A stretch of 64,000 nucleotides of DNA from Prostheceraeus crozeri (taxonomy: Eukaryota > Platyhelminthes > Polycladida > Euryleptidae), in assembly GCA_907163375.1 (NCBI GenBank), contig CAJQUW010004557.1, forward strand, positions 94,501 to 158,500. The letters are read 5' to 3'. Below the pieces are notes generated by a model. It was not told the DNA's origin, did not search any database, and saw only the letters and a program-made list of their open reading frames with translations. A program made the translations under genes and the position numbers. Positions 23,407-35,788 of this stretch are shown here, piece after piece. Positions within the stretch are counted from its first letter, which is position 1, and each line of letters begins with the position of its first letter.

Positions 23407-23911
23407 TACATCTTGTTATAATGGTCATCATTTATTGCTACAATCAAGAGAAATTTGGAGAAATGACTTAACATGATCAGCAATGCTTCATTTCTGAAAA
23501 TAAGCTCAACATTTTGAATAGCAAATCACCACAGAGAAACCAATGGTCCATGCTTTGAATTTTTCTGCCTCGACAAAGTACGAACGTCCGAAATGTCAGC
23601 GAATATAACCACGAACATTTTCCATCTAGGTCTGTGGAGGGCCACGAATTGTAAAAGATAGTTTTAGGCTTAAAATTCTTTTAAGTGTACATAAGGGCTG
23701 CCGCATCGTATAATTGTGTACACTGTATATGTAGTGGTACCGCTACATAGCAAAATTCTTCGTGCAAATGTATCTAGCATTATTGCACACAACTAATTTG
23801 TTTAGTTAATTATTTTTGCACAGCTGCAACCAATGGATAGACATAATAAGCTCATATACTGACAGTGACAAACAACGATTCAAGGAAAACAATAACAATT
23901 ATCAAAAACAA
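23407..23911. other. No gene seen
   Basis: AT-rich spacer between the Tc1-like element and the Penelope fragment. Confidence 0.4.
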
Positions 23912-24508
23912 TTATTCGAATACTTTTAAGAAAAGAGATTTACCATTAAGAACTAGGGTTTGATTTAATCTAGGAGTTTTATCATTAATTAACAACGCTT
24001 CTACTATACGAGTTTCAAATTCACTACGTCCTGTGTATTTAGCAGAAAAACAATTATTAATGTCATTACTACAGTTTGGACATATGTTCAGATGGCTACT
24101 TACGGCTGAGTTATCTCTTATATGTTCTTTTATTCTTTGATGTAATCTGCGTTTCGTTTGTACCATGTATTGGGTATCAGGATCAACCCGACATTCAAAA
24201 TTATACACAACGCATGATCGCATCAGCTTATTTGTTTTATCCCTTAGACTAAAATACTGTCCTGTTTTACAAGTATTGAATATTATTTTAACATTATGGT
24301 CCAATTTCCTAAATACTTCAACAAGTTTGCCTCGGAATTTTATGGATGTTTTACCTACAAACGGAAGTATCATAAACTTGGTATCCTCCCATTCATCTTT
24401 CTTCGTTGCTTTGTTATCCATATTATATTTTACTTCCAGGAACTGCTTTATGAACGAGCTGTTCATTTGCTTAATAGCTGCTTTACTAATTTGTTTTAGT
24501 GTCATCAA
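23912..24508 (-). pseudogene. Penelope-like element, GIY-YIG endonuclease fragment
   Basis: A 198-codon minus-strand frame reads, in order, FMILPFVGKTS (the post-RT linker motif LPYV in this family), NTCKTGQYFSLRDK, then CRVDPDTQYMVQTKRRLHQR with IKEHI, and HLNICPNC, ending TPRLNQTL. This is the order of the GIY-YIG-type endonuclease of Penelope-like elements (usually C..C...YIGQTKR.LHQR..EH). The YIG triplet reads YMV here, so the nuclease is probably altered or dead. No RT is attached; the copy is 5'-truncated. Penelope-like elements lack LTRs of the retroviral type. Confidence 0.82.
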
Positions 24509-25084
24509 GGAATGATGATGATGTACATTCTACAATTCATATGAGCCTTGAAGAGCGAATAGACCTATAACAAACCATGAAAGCTTTTCTTTTGTGCAAT
24601 TCTGCGGTTATTTGACTTTTTGGTAATATGACTGACGTTACCATATTTCATCGAAAAGCAAATGTCCGTAAGTGCTATCCGCATGAACTATCCGCGTGAA
24701 GGCCGTGCAAGATAACACTTGATCATGCTACGTGTACGTCCGTGTATGTCACCCACATATATTGGTGTAGTAAACAAATGAAATTCAGCAAGAATATTTG
24801 AAAAGAAATGTTGGCCTGTCAAAATCTTGCGGTTTGATTCCTTCTTTTGTCTACCTAATATGGCTTATATACATGTAGGTTCATTGAAGCGTGATATATT
24901 GCGTTGTGAAGCATGCTCAACGAGGCATCGAATATCTTGTAACTTAGCATAAACTCGCGCAAGTGATGTCCATTTCGCGCTTATGCGAGAAGATACGGTA
25001 TTCATTAAGAAAGGAGCATGGTTGGATTATTCGAATGTGAGTTTTTGGTGCCATCATATTGGTCATTTAGTTATTAATTGATGG
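24509..25084. other. No gene; possible element end near 24985-25013
   Basis: On the minus strand ATACCGTATCTTCTCGCATA with AGCGCGAAA resembles the terminal CCGTATTATCGCGCTTTTA of 17453-18433. No partner end was found nearby. Confidence 0.3.
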
Positions 25085-25240
25085 TTTTGCAAATTCTAAA
25101 GAGGATCCCTCACCTTTGGAGACATCTCTTAAAGGTAAAAGACAGTGATTCACTTTCACACCACCGATTTAAATAACGTCTATGGGCCACCTTGGATATG
25201 AGAAGCAGTGGCGGACCACGCGTTGCACACCACTGATTTA
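25085..25240 (+). repeat. Dispersed repeat, copy A
   Basis: About 155 bp aligns in the same orientation with 44840-45006: TTTGCAAATTCT..AAAG, CTTTTAAAGGT, TTTTCACA.CACCGATT.AAAT, GGGCCAC.TT..ATATGAGA and AGTGGCGG.ACAC.. followed by CACCACTGAT. The family is unknown and no termini were defined. Confidence 0.7.
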
Positions 25241-28200
25241 GGTAAATCATCGGAGATAAACATTATTCACATGATGGATGAATCAAGAAGCCCGCTAAGT
25301 TTCAGCTTTGACAGTTTGTCGAATCTCTCGTCTTTTGATTTTCAGTTTTGGCATTTAACACAAGATCATTTTGTCAATCACATAAAATAAGGTTTCATTG
25401 TTGACGTCAATGGACAGACAGTCTGATAAACTTGTTAATTTGTTACAGATTTGATGTACTGAAGACTATTGTATGCCAATACATCGCCTCAAGAGATTTG
25501 TTGCTATTTTCTTGTGATGTCGCTTCATCCTCAGCTCCCTTCTGTCTGCAACACTCTTGCAAGCTTAAATATTTGCGAAATTGTACAAGATTGCACATAT
25601 TTTCCAAGTACTCAAACATTGATAGGAAAAGGTTCATGTATTTGTAGTAATTTTTCATCGTTCTCATCAGAAACTTATTATGCATGCGAGTCACATTCAG
25701 CACATGTAAACCATACATTGAGGAATTGCTTGGTTCACTGTTCTGTCATCCAGGGACTTCGCGTGTGTTGTATTCGAGCATCAAAGGAATCGATGTTGTG
25801 AGGTATTTCTAAATATACCAGAATAATTTATTGTTCATTACTGTATGTCTCCACGACGGTAGATTTGATCTACTATCAAGAACTTTTGATTTGTATTCGT
25901 ATGCATATATATTTCATTTCGTTGACAACGACAATTCTGAGATGATTATAATAGAAACTGATGGAACTGAGTGGGTAACTAGCTCATCATTCGCGCAAGA
26001 TCTTGCCCAGACAGTCCATGACAATATTGCATTTATTCGATCAATTAGATTTCTGGGAATCGTAAAGTCATCGATCGATTTTCATTATCAGTAAATGCAC
26101 CACACTACGATGAATACATCTGTTCATGCACACATAATTGTGTAACTGAAAACAAACATGCGTTAATAATAGCTTCAGTGAATTGCCTTCGAATAATGAC
26201 ATAAAACGTGGCTAAGTATTAAAATCACCACACTGAAGTTTCAGCTGTCCATGAAGTTATAAATGGCGGTCCTAGCAGCATATTTAGGTATCCCTAACCA
26301 ATTTGGATATCTCAATAACTAGCTACAGCCTTATATAAGCTTAAAACTTCCAGCAGTGTATCGTGGATATGACTAGGAGCATTGACTAACGCTCAGGAGA
26401 TACAAAAGACTACAGGATAGAATTCATAAGTCTACAATGATGGAAAGTTATTGATGAACGTGGATGAAAACAAATGATGATTCCATTCAATATTTCAGAC
26501 TTTCAAATTAATGATAACTTCCAAAATTTAGCCATTCGGAAATTTCACAGCAAGAATTATGCAGCACTGGTAGAATAATTATCTTGTTCTCGCAGTCGAT
26601 TTCGCTTTATAAAAGAAATTTCACCGCATTTTGATTGACAAGCGACAGCATAGGACATGGCAAATAGTGGAATTATTTAGATATGATATTGCTAGCATCA
26701 TCATATCACGTATGATATGTTGCGTGAGGACACCATTCGTACAAAAATGTTAGGAGATAAAAACGTAATGGACTAGTGAGAAATCTTTTTGCATCTGCAG
26801 TCAATATAGATTAGCATCAATGTCGAAAACGCTTCCCCAACACGCCTTTTCCTCGTATTTGACACGAGTCATGATGTCTTTCATAACGGTTGAATACATG
26901 AATATTTCTAAGCCGAATTGCTGCGAATTCTATCAGATGTTTTTTTATTTATACAAAAGTGAATGCATGTTATCAATGCGGATCATATTGTAATGGATTT
27001 TGGATTGCAGTAATACCCCAGCCCCTCACCCATCTTCAGCTATATTGTGGCGCTAGAGAGACTGGGTTTTCACAAAGCTTTGATGTGTTCTAGAAGCAAT
27101 TTGATAACTATTTTATTGCATTAAAGTTCAGAAATCTTAACAGAAAGGATTTATTTTAAACACTTGAAAATTTCATAAAATCTTTCTGAACAGCTCCATT
27201 ATTGCTACTTAGGCTTAACTTTTGAAATATCTCTCAAAACTTGTGCTGCGTTCAGATCAATGACTGATTGATCCATCTGGAACTTCGCTCAGACCGAATG
27301 ACGTAAGCTCACTGTTCAAGTCGATGTAGTGAGATATATAATTCTGTCGGCAATTTTTTAGTGTGTACCTATGCGGCGTTTGGTTATCCAGTCTGTCCAG
27401 AGGCTTATGTGAGGACTTTCGAGAGTACTGTAAGATGAAAGAAACATGCAATGAAAGAAGGAGTTTAGGGTAGAAGTTACTCGAGTTTATCCGCCGACGG
27501 TTGTCATATTGGAATTAAATGGCATTGTGCATGATTGGTCTATAAGTTCAACCAACACGTGTCTGAAATAACTTGCGTGCGGATGTTGGTAGAATAGGCA
27601 GAGTAGACAAATTGAAGCGGGCGAGAGGTGAAGTCGAAGATCAAAGAGAAGTGCAATTTTAATTCTGGGAATCGTTCGACAGGCACCGGTCAATTAACCG
27701 AAATTTCCGGTAGAAATATGGAGCGATAATTTTGATTGAAAAAAGTTCAGTCTTCCAACTCATAAAGACGTGGAGCTACAAATGACGTTGGATAAGTGAA
27801 TGATGAATCGCATAACTGCTTTCTATTTTCATTCAAGACCATGAGTGCACGCGAACTTGAAAGAACGAGTTGCCAGAACAGAAGTACTCTACAGATGTCT
27901 TCAAAGACGTTAATCAATCAACACGCGTACGCAGACGGTTTTCTTCTTGAGGGTTTACTGGGTGATTAATTTCTTATTGAGGAACTGCATTGCGCAGTAG
28001 ATTTCAAGAGATTCAACCGCTGCATGAATGAAAATGTCTGCAATTCGAGTTGTGTGATCAATCTTGGTGACAAAATCAACACAGAATAGCAGTACTCCAT
28101 CTTTTTGACAGCTGCCTCAATGATGAATTTACGAGTAGCAGCTGCATTTCTACAGAAGGCTTGTCTGAGACGCCATTTCCCTTCTGATCGACATAATACA

Positions 28201-28724
28201 GTATTACGCTGTGTGCAGCAATGAAAACTCTCAACGCGAGCAACATTTGCTGATATATTTAAGTTAATAGAGCCCAGAATATGTCACTCTCTAACGCATG
28301 ATACATTATCCACATCATTGTATTCACACCGAATTTGAGATTAGCATACTTAAGCTTAGTTCACGCTTTTATGATGAACTTTTCAAGTTTTGCAATTACG
28401 GCAGATAATTAATGCATAATATTCGCACACATCTGTACTTATGCTACTAGTACGCCTGACAGGACTTCTGCTGATGTTTCAATTAATGACTTCTGAATGA
28501 CAAATAAATTATGTCTTGTCCATTTCAATCAAATACTCAGTAAGTATCTAAAGTTTTCAGTTACACATATGGTACGCGTATTAAGCGATTGATATTTAAA
28601 TTTCTGATGCACATTCAGTCGATCAGAATGCCTGGATGACATTGTTTCAATAATGGGTAATCGGTGTCACTTTCAAAGTCACTGGGTCGTCTTAACTTAA
28701 AACTATTTCTTTCTCTTTCCACAG
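25241..28724. other. No supported gene (probable endophilin-B intron or upstream region)
   Basis: Several chance-sized frames (25432-25801, 25831-26094). I searched this part for the expected upstream BAR-domain peptides of endophilin-B (..FDRQAEITRLLLEGI..) and did not find them. Confidence 0.4.
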
Positions 28725-28825
28725 TCTCATCATGTGCAATGTTTGAACGAACTGATAGATTGTCAAATGACTTACTACGCACAATGCCATCAACTAATGC
28801 AAGAATTGCAACGTCAGTTGGGCAG
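28725..28825 (+). CDS. SH3GLB: Endophilin-B (SH3GLB) exon: end of BAR domain
   Basis: Bounded by TCTTTCCACAG and GGCAG|GTGAGT. The 101 nt read SHHVQCLNELIDCQ and then MTYYAQCHQLMQELQRQLG, closely matching the last helix of the endophilin-B BAR domain (human HHLRCLNDFVEAQ, MTYYAQCYQYMLDLQKQLG, from memory). Endophilin-B proteins bind and curve membranes of mitochondria, autophagosomes and endosomes; this helix is part of the crescent dimer. The exon ends two bases into a codon and joins in frame to 29095-29269. Earlier BAR exons were not found in the window. Endophilin-A has a different sequence here, so B is clearly favoured; B1 and B2 cannot be told apart. Confidence 0.92.
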
Positions 28826-29094
28826 GTGAGTAAATGTTAAGTTTAGTTGAATGTCAACAAAGTTAAATGTCATTCGATACAAAATTCGTATCATTGTTTA
28901 AGGTCTTCGTCTGCTCTCTGCATTTCATTCAGTTTCGGAATTTGTGTATCATTACTTCTATATTCTACTATTTTTCTATTGAATAAAATGCTTGTCATTT
29001 GCTTATACTTACTACTCTAATGTCATATATCAGTATTATATTGTGAATATATATTGCGCATTTCTGCGACGCATGAGTGACAACTGCGTTCCAG

Positions 29095-29269
29095 CTACGC
29101 TTATCATGGCAACGGTGGCAGTGTGGGAACCGGGAGGAACTCCTTCTCGAACAAACCCTCCTCTACCGGCCTTGTTCCTCTACCATTGGACTACGATAAC
29201 CGAGAAGCGCGGGTTATCTATGATTACCGTGCAGCCGACTCCACCGAACTAACTATCGTCACTGACGAG
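29095..29269 (+). CDS. SH3GLB: Endophilin-B (SH3GLB) exon: linker and first half of SH3 domain
   Basis: Starts after TGCGTTCCAG and ends at GACGAG|GTGCGA. Completing the codon left by the previous exon gives Ser, then a Gly/Ser/Asn-rich linker (YAYHGNGGSVGTGRNSFSNK) of about 35 residues, then ARVIYDYRAADSTELTIVTD and E. ALYDY-type motif and the acidic ELT segment are the first strands and RT loop of an SH3 domain, nearly as in vertebrate endophilin-B (ARVLYDYDAANSTELSLLAD). The exon is 175 nt and exits in phase 0. The linker is shorter than in vertebrates, as far as I recall. Confidence 0.92.
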
Positions 29270-29694
29270 GTGCGACTGTGTGCCGTGTTGTTCTTCACTC
29301 CGTGATCATACTTGCACGTACACTGCATGATGTGTCATATTCAAATGAGCCACAATAATATGCCAATATGACAAATGCCTTACAATATATCCAACCGCAT
29401 TTATTTGTTGCAATAACACATGCACTGAACGCAGCTCATAGTACTTTTTCCTTTGTAGAACCGAAACTTGTACATATACATTACAGTATTTCATCGATTT
29501 CTAAAACAGTAGTTGCAGTGTATGTCATTGTATAGTGCGTATTTATTTTACATGTAGACAACAGTGCCGTGATTAGAATGTGGAATTTTGGTCATGTGGT
29601 TGGTGCTCGCTGAGAACATCTTCGAAAACAGCAACAAAGTCATCTTGAATGCAAGTTCTGCATTGGTCAAGCCTCGAGATGCAGCAATAACAAA

Positions 29695-29786
29695 AGGCTT
29701 TAGTGATAATGAGCATGTCATCATAATAAATAAAAACATGGGCCACTAATGTTATATTTCCTTTTATTTGCGACATGTTTCGCCCC
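29695..29786 (-). repeat. Dispersed repeat (CGAAACATGTCGCAAATAAA type), copy A
   Basis: On the minus strand GGCGAAACATGTCGCAAATA, AAGGAAA.ATAA.ATT, then TGTTTTT.TTTAT; about 85 bp align with the plus-strand copy at 31053-31134. Such GAAAC-A-TGTCG...AATAAA sequences are common near the 3' ends of non-LTR and Penelope-like elements, but the parent is not visible. Confidence 0.6.
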
Positions 29787-31052
29787 CCTGGCGAATTTTT
29801 TGAATATCTTTTAAACCAAGCAAGCTATGCCCACCAGATTTCTAGTGACTTAGTTTCTACGTATTATGCAACTTTTGACCGAAGGAAAATAATCTTAGTA
29901 CGATACTTTTGGCGTAAGAGCTATTTTAAAATTTGAATGCTTGGAATATTTCGGCTGATTAACTTCTAATGTATATTGCGGCATCTATTCTTGATGAAAT
30001 AAGTTGAGATTACATATAGGATTCTTCCTATAAATATGAAGAAATTCACGAATGCAAAAAATCTTTGAATTTGAAGTTAGCTGCTTATCATTTATGCATT
30101 TTCAATTTTGAAATTCAAATTTCAAGTGTGATTTTTTATTGTTTTTATACTTTTTAGTTCTGCATCTGATCAGCAATTATAGACATTTTTTAGAATCAAG
30201 TTGCTTTTAGCTTCAGTGTCTCGATGAAGGTCACCAAATTGGGTTGTCTCTTCACCTGCAGAAACTAAATATTAAAGTATGCGATTTTAGTGATATTTGA
30301 GCTGAACTAAAAGTTTGAATTATTTGACCTTTGACCTCATCTAATACAGTTATGTAATCTCAGAGCGATTAATCATCATTGTTTTATCAACCACCGTGAC
30401 CAGATCTTTTGATTAGTGTATGATTTATTAGTCTTTGTTGTTATTTTTCATTTCAGATAGTGATCTAATGGAAATTTGTTAAAAATTGGCGTTTTTTACC
30501 TTCATCACAACCCAGGGATGACCGTTAAAATGAAAGTTATGCTGTTTTTTAAATCCCCCTTCAATGCCTATTCGATTGATGTGTGGTTTTGGTGCTATAG
30601 TTTGGAATATCAGTAGGGGGAAGAAATTCGACTCCCTAGTGGGTCGCGTTCGGAAAAACATCTCAGTGGGGCGAAGGTTAAAAGATCTAGATAAAATTGC
30701 GAAGCTAAAGACACGTGAAAAAAGTCAATTAGCTAATAAACAACATCGTTCCCACGGTAAAAGTGTTCACTGACAACTGTCTCTTTCTGCTGGCAGAGAT
30801 CTGGGTCCAACTTCTTGATGAGAAATGCCTACACTAGACAAAGCTGTCACCGATACTGACAGTGTCGCAGGATGTCAAAGCGTCCTCTAGCGTCTGGCTG
30901 TAGTGGAGGGTATGCCATTAGATGTCTAGTGACATCAATTTACCTTCGCAGTTTTATCCAGATCTTTTGAGTTGTAATCACTACGTTGTTGCATCCCTTT
31001 ATAAGATAGAAACACATCACTTTGTCACCCTGTGTATTTGCTATGAAGAGAG

Positions 31053-31134
31053 AGGGCGAAACATGTCGCAAATAAAAGGAAAGATAATATTTCTGACCTG
31101 TGTTTTTCTTTATAATTCGATCACGGAGAAAGGA
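31053..31134 (+). repeat. Dispersed repeat (CGAAACATGTCGCAAATAAA type), copy B
   Basis: Inverted relative to the copy at 29695-29786, 1.27 kb away. Similarity fades after about 85 bp. Together they could pair in the pre-mRNA of the endophilin-B intron. Confidence 0.6.
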
Positions 31135-33233
31135 TGTTTTAAGCATCATCATTGTAACTTGCTTGCACTTAAATAATCGTTCCAGTAATCATGAATGAAA
31201 TCGTCCATGGTAGCCTTCCTACCATGAACCAAGATTCGTGTGCAGAGTCTGCCCAAATCAGAGGACTCCACAGTTACTCAATCACCTGCCGTCGATCGAT
31301 ACGTTGTGCATGACCACGAGCATGAGAAGGTCAAATCGTTCTGTTCCCTCGGCGACACTTCGTGCAGGTGGTAGCGATTTGACATCGACAACGAGGGTAC
31401 GGCGTGCGTGTAGGATGTTCAACCAGCTTGTTCCATTTTGACATCCCTTGCTGCGCCCTTGAAGTAAAAATGCAAGGTATATTCAGCCTTAGCGATGAAG
31501 ACCAACTACAAAGAAAGGCTTGAGATGTCCGACAATTATATGTGAATAATTTGCGGAGTCAGGCTTACTGATGAAAAAAGGAGCGAAGATCTTCGAGGGA
31601 CATCGGCTTAATTTTGTATCGCTGTTTCACGCACCTTGAAAGGCAAAGCGACTGAAGCTGATTCAAAAGGACGCCCAGAATGGAAGTAGATGGACAGAGA
31701 TCTATTGGTAGACCCCGGAAATCGTGGTTGTGAATTGTATAGGTGTACATGAACCTCACCCTCCACTCTCCCACTATCCAGTTAAACTGAAACGCCCAAT
31801 TTAGTACAGTTGTCAGTGAGGTCCATTTGCCAATGACTACATGGATATCGAATGATTAGTTTGTTATATGCCAGTTACAATTCATGCGCAGCTGCAGTCA
31901 TTCGATACTTAAAGTCGGTCATGCATAACAACAAGAAATTATCTCACGGATATCATAAAAATGTACGATATCAGAGGTGTAGTGTGATCACGGAGTTTTC
32001 GTCGTCTTATCGTTGTGTCTTTCATTCTTGCTTTCCCCATTAGTACATGTCATACATATATGCCATCTTTCTCGTTGTTGGCACACATGGATAGTTGTAT
32101 TCAAGCATATGGCAAAATTATGCTGGTACATGTACAAGTATGTTGGAAAGCACTTTATGCATCAACAATGAATAATTACCTACTTTACTTCAACTTTCAT
32201 CGGAATTAGCTTCTTATGTGCATATGTCGCTGATTAAAATTCTCTATCGTCTTGTTGTTTAATAGTTTAGTAAAAGCTTTCATCTTTCAAAGGCAGGATA
32301 TGTTCATTACTGTTTTTTCATTTTTATGCGTATGTCAGTATGTCTGCATAAAAGTTACCAATTACGGGATGTATGTTTTCAGAGAGCAGTTAGTCGCTGC
32401 AGTACGAGATATTCCCAAAGCTGTTATTCACAGTTTGGCTGGTGGACGAAAGTAAAGTGAGGTTAGAAGGCGTAAATAACGGCATATATCGTATTCCACA
32501 TCGCTAATCCATTCGAATTTCTAACACATAACATTCTAAGATTTGGCATTGAGTTGCAATGAGGTTGAGTAAATTTTGAGGCATACTTTTCGGATATTCT
32601 TTCCTTGTCATCCCGAAGTCTCTACTCGTGTACTGGATTAGAGTGGATTCATAATATTTCAGCATGTTTGTCACATGTCTTTTAGTTTAAGAGAATGAAC
32701 AGAGGCAACTCGTCTAAAATGATTACCAATGTGGAGCTAAATTTACTTTCAGAGAGTTGCACCATTTAAGTGATTAAAATAATGATAAATGAGAATTCAT
32801 CCGACATTTATCGAGTTATTCGTAATTCAATCTAGAGCATAGATAATTTCATTTCAATTGGTAAATCAGCTTGAGATTTCTCAAGCTCCGGACAGTTCTG
32901 CGATAAAAAGGAAGAATCAAATTGGATCGCAGATCTTTTCAGATATTCACTCAGATCATTTTATCGAGTTTTCATAAAATGTGAGATCGCAACTGGACCT
33001 TTCACATTACACATTGTTCAAATACACTGTCATGAGAAATAGTAAATGCGGAGGTGATCAACTTGGTATTCAGCTGAGGTGATAAAATCTTATGTAAATC
33101 CAATGTAAAGACAATCATAGCGACAAAAAAGATTATCTGATTTTTTGAATGATAATATGCACTCCAGAATTACGTGGTCGATCATCTAAATTGTCTAGGA
33201 TAATCTCACATTATGATTCATCATGTCAATATG

Positions 33234-33425
33234 GAGATCTCCGTAACACAGTGACTAAGTGCTTGGCCTAGAGATTTTTGGTTCAGAGGTCGAGCCTCAA
33301 AGCTGTCATTGGAAGTCGGCAGGAAGGGCAGCCGGACTAAGAAGTACCATAACGGTCCAGAAAAGTCTAAGTATGACAGCACCGCCAAGTCCTCAGTATA
33401 GGGTATCAATGCAAGAAGGGAAGTT
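33234..33425 (+). repeat. tRNA-derived SINE, family 3, copy B
   Basis: Aligns with the reverse complement of 19701-19892: AGTGCTTGGCCTAG.GAT, CAGAGGTCGA (B box region), TGTCATTGGAAGTCG.CAGG, AAGGGCA.CCG, GACAGCACCG.CCAAG. It is more diverged in the tRNA-like head, and its A box is no longer recognisable. It lies in the large endophilin-B intron in sense orientation. Confidence 0.8.
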
Positions 33426-34147
33426 GCTATGAATAATTTTTGAATTTCTCGTGGGAAGCAGTGGAGGGAAAAATGACACAGACTAGCATAGAAATTGAAT
33501 AAGTCGTTAATGAATAATCGACTTTCTCAATGATCATCACTCAGCTTCTTGGTGTTTTAATGTACCTAAAATTATAGTATTCCTGTTCATCATCACATGT
33601 TTTGGAACTTTTCACATTATATCGCGAATTATTTGATTCACGAGTGCTGATTTCGGGATGAATCTTTTGGTGCTCATATTACTGATGAATGAGTTACTTT
33701 TGAGTTACTTTGGAAATTTCATTTTTCGTCTTTATTTCAATTGCCATTGATATCTGAATTACTTGGTGTAAATGCTCTTATTTTCCGATGGTAGATTTGA
33801 TGCGGTTTGAATATTGTCGATAAAGCTTTTTCATCGTTAACACAAGTGGGTATTTTAGCAGTTTTAAAATCAGCTTGGAAATTAAAGCCTGCTGTATTTA
33901 CGGTGCTGTCCTAATATGCGGGTTCCTAATTTGACCCTTTCCTAATTCATGGGTCCCATCTTTAATATAAATATACTATCAAATCCATAAAATCTCAGAT
34001 GAACTAGAATTGTCTCAAAATTTAGATTAGTCAGTGAGAGAGAATATCATTGAAAGCTTGTAATTTCTATTTTAATTGACACAAGAAACCCATGCATCCT
34101 CACAGCTTGATACGAAAGCACAGATATCTATGAGTTTCATGACTCGC

Positions 34148-34250
34148 ACGGTAGAAGTGTGAAAGGTGTACCGTCAGCTTCGCCTAGTGAAGCAGGTGCG
34201 AGTTCGTGTCCACAGAGGACTTCGGTTCGATTCCTGGGTCAAGCGAGTGC
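34148..34250 (+). repeat. tRNA-like sequence (probable SINE head)
   Basis: A-box-like TAGTGAAGCAGG and B box CGGTTCGATTCC about 40 bp later, in a GC-richer block within the intron. No good cloverleaf and no second copy seen. Confidence 0.4.
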
Positions 34251-35617
34251 GGTCGGGGAATTAAGGGTGTCTTTTATTGACTTAATAGTTGTCCTTCTCT
34301 TTCAACACATCACTCTTACATACAAGAAAAGGTGGGATCCGCAAATTAGGAGTGCCTTTAGTGCACTGTTCATTTTTATTTATTTAGCAGTCAATCCCTG
34401 TAAGCAAGTGACATTTTCGCCTTTTATAGCAGTATGATTCAACGATTACAAGTGTAAAATTATGCAGGTTTGGATTTGTACACTAAAAAAGAAAATTAGC
34501 AATTGGTTCGTGTTATCGACTTCAAAGTTCACACAGAGGAGCTGTATAGTTGAGCTCGGAAATCATCTAATATTTTATAATTTATTTCGCTTCATTTTAC
34601 TATCGCCAACACAAATGAGCAGAACTTTCACTCTCATAAATGAACATCAGTTAAATAAGTGAGAGTGATCTCTGCACGTTCGCAATGGTGGTGATTTAGA
34701 TTTGAAGAGATCATATGGAAATTATAACAGGAATAGTGGAATGAAATTTCAATCAATTGACAAGCTCTCATTTACTGTCGCCTGTTCCATTATGATCTTT
34801 CCCCATTTCCAACAAAATTCCAACATTGTTCTATTCTTCTCACTCCTGCAGTACAATGAATTAATTACTTTTCATTAAATTGAATTATTTCTTATATCTT
34901 CATCGATCGAAGAAAGCTATTCGAAACTTAGTCGTCTGTTTCACTTTATGACATTTGAATAAATCATGGGCGGTACTAGGGTCCCGTGAGACTTATTGAA
35001 ATGGCAGCGCCTGTCATACGATGCTATTACGTAATGTGACGTCTTGAAAATCTCAATTTGAGAATTATTTGATACGAAGTTCATCTGCTGTAGCAATGCG
35101 AATTGCATTTCCGGATGGGAATCATATTACTTGCTTCGTTATAAAATATGTGCTGTGTGTTATTGCAGAGTTGGAACTCATATTGATAAAATTTTGTGAA
35201 TCAATGCAGATACATGATAGAAAGTCAAATTCGATAAAGTTGAATTTTCTTTATTCAAAGTGACAAAATCAACACTTTGTTGTGCAAAGTCTGTTTTTAG
35301 TCTGATGCCTTTAAATTTGTGATAAGACCTTAGAGCTTTGTACTTTAACATGTGTCTTATATAATAAAATTCGTTATCAATCAAACGCGGCTTCAAGAAT
35401 CCTACTCAAAATTTTCTTTACCGATTGATTCATGTGGTTAACAGTCCTTGAAGTTTGTTTTCCAACTTTCTTCTTAAAGATGTTCTAAATTTTCTTATGC
35501 TTCAAGTGACATTTGTTGTATATCAAATCGTCATAATAGTTTTGCTTGATTGTTACATTAACCGACTAGAAAAACTTGTTTTCTTATTATCTGAGAACGA
35601 TTTGAAACATCTGCAGT

Positions 35618-35788
35618 GAAGGCAGAAAGAAAGCAGGGGACGTGGAGTTGTCAGATTTGGAACACGGTCGACTAATAGGTCTCCTGGAAGCCGGGAAGAC
35701 CGTTCCTGAGGTCGTGCAGCTGACTGGACTCCCATGGGCTGTCGTATCGCACTGGTGGTCACATTGGTTGTTCGAGGACTCAAGGTGA
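35618..35788 (+). pseudogene. Tc1/mariner-type transposase helix-turn-helix fragment
   Basis: Reads VELSDLEHGRLIGLLEAGKT and VPEVVQLTGLPWAVVSHWW, the N-terminal DNA-binding helix-turn-helix of Tc1-like transposases (usual form: L....RG.I..L..AG.S...IA..LG...TV...W). Only this domain remains; the frame stops after FEDSR. It sits between an acceptor-like ATCTGCAG (35616) and a donor-like AAG|GTGAAG (35784), inside the endophilin-B intron, so exonisation is conceivable but not shown. No catalytic domain or inverted repeats seen nearby. Confidence 0.7.

Noticed and set aside
23256-23483. 75-codon minus-strand frame with YRVAHVNRRILNF
   Set aside because: It lies within the transposon's inverted repeat and is a translation of that repeat, not a gene.
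24165-24515. 116-codon plus-strand frame
   Set aside because: It is the antisense shadow of the Penelope-like nuclease frame.
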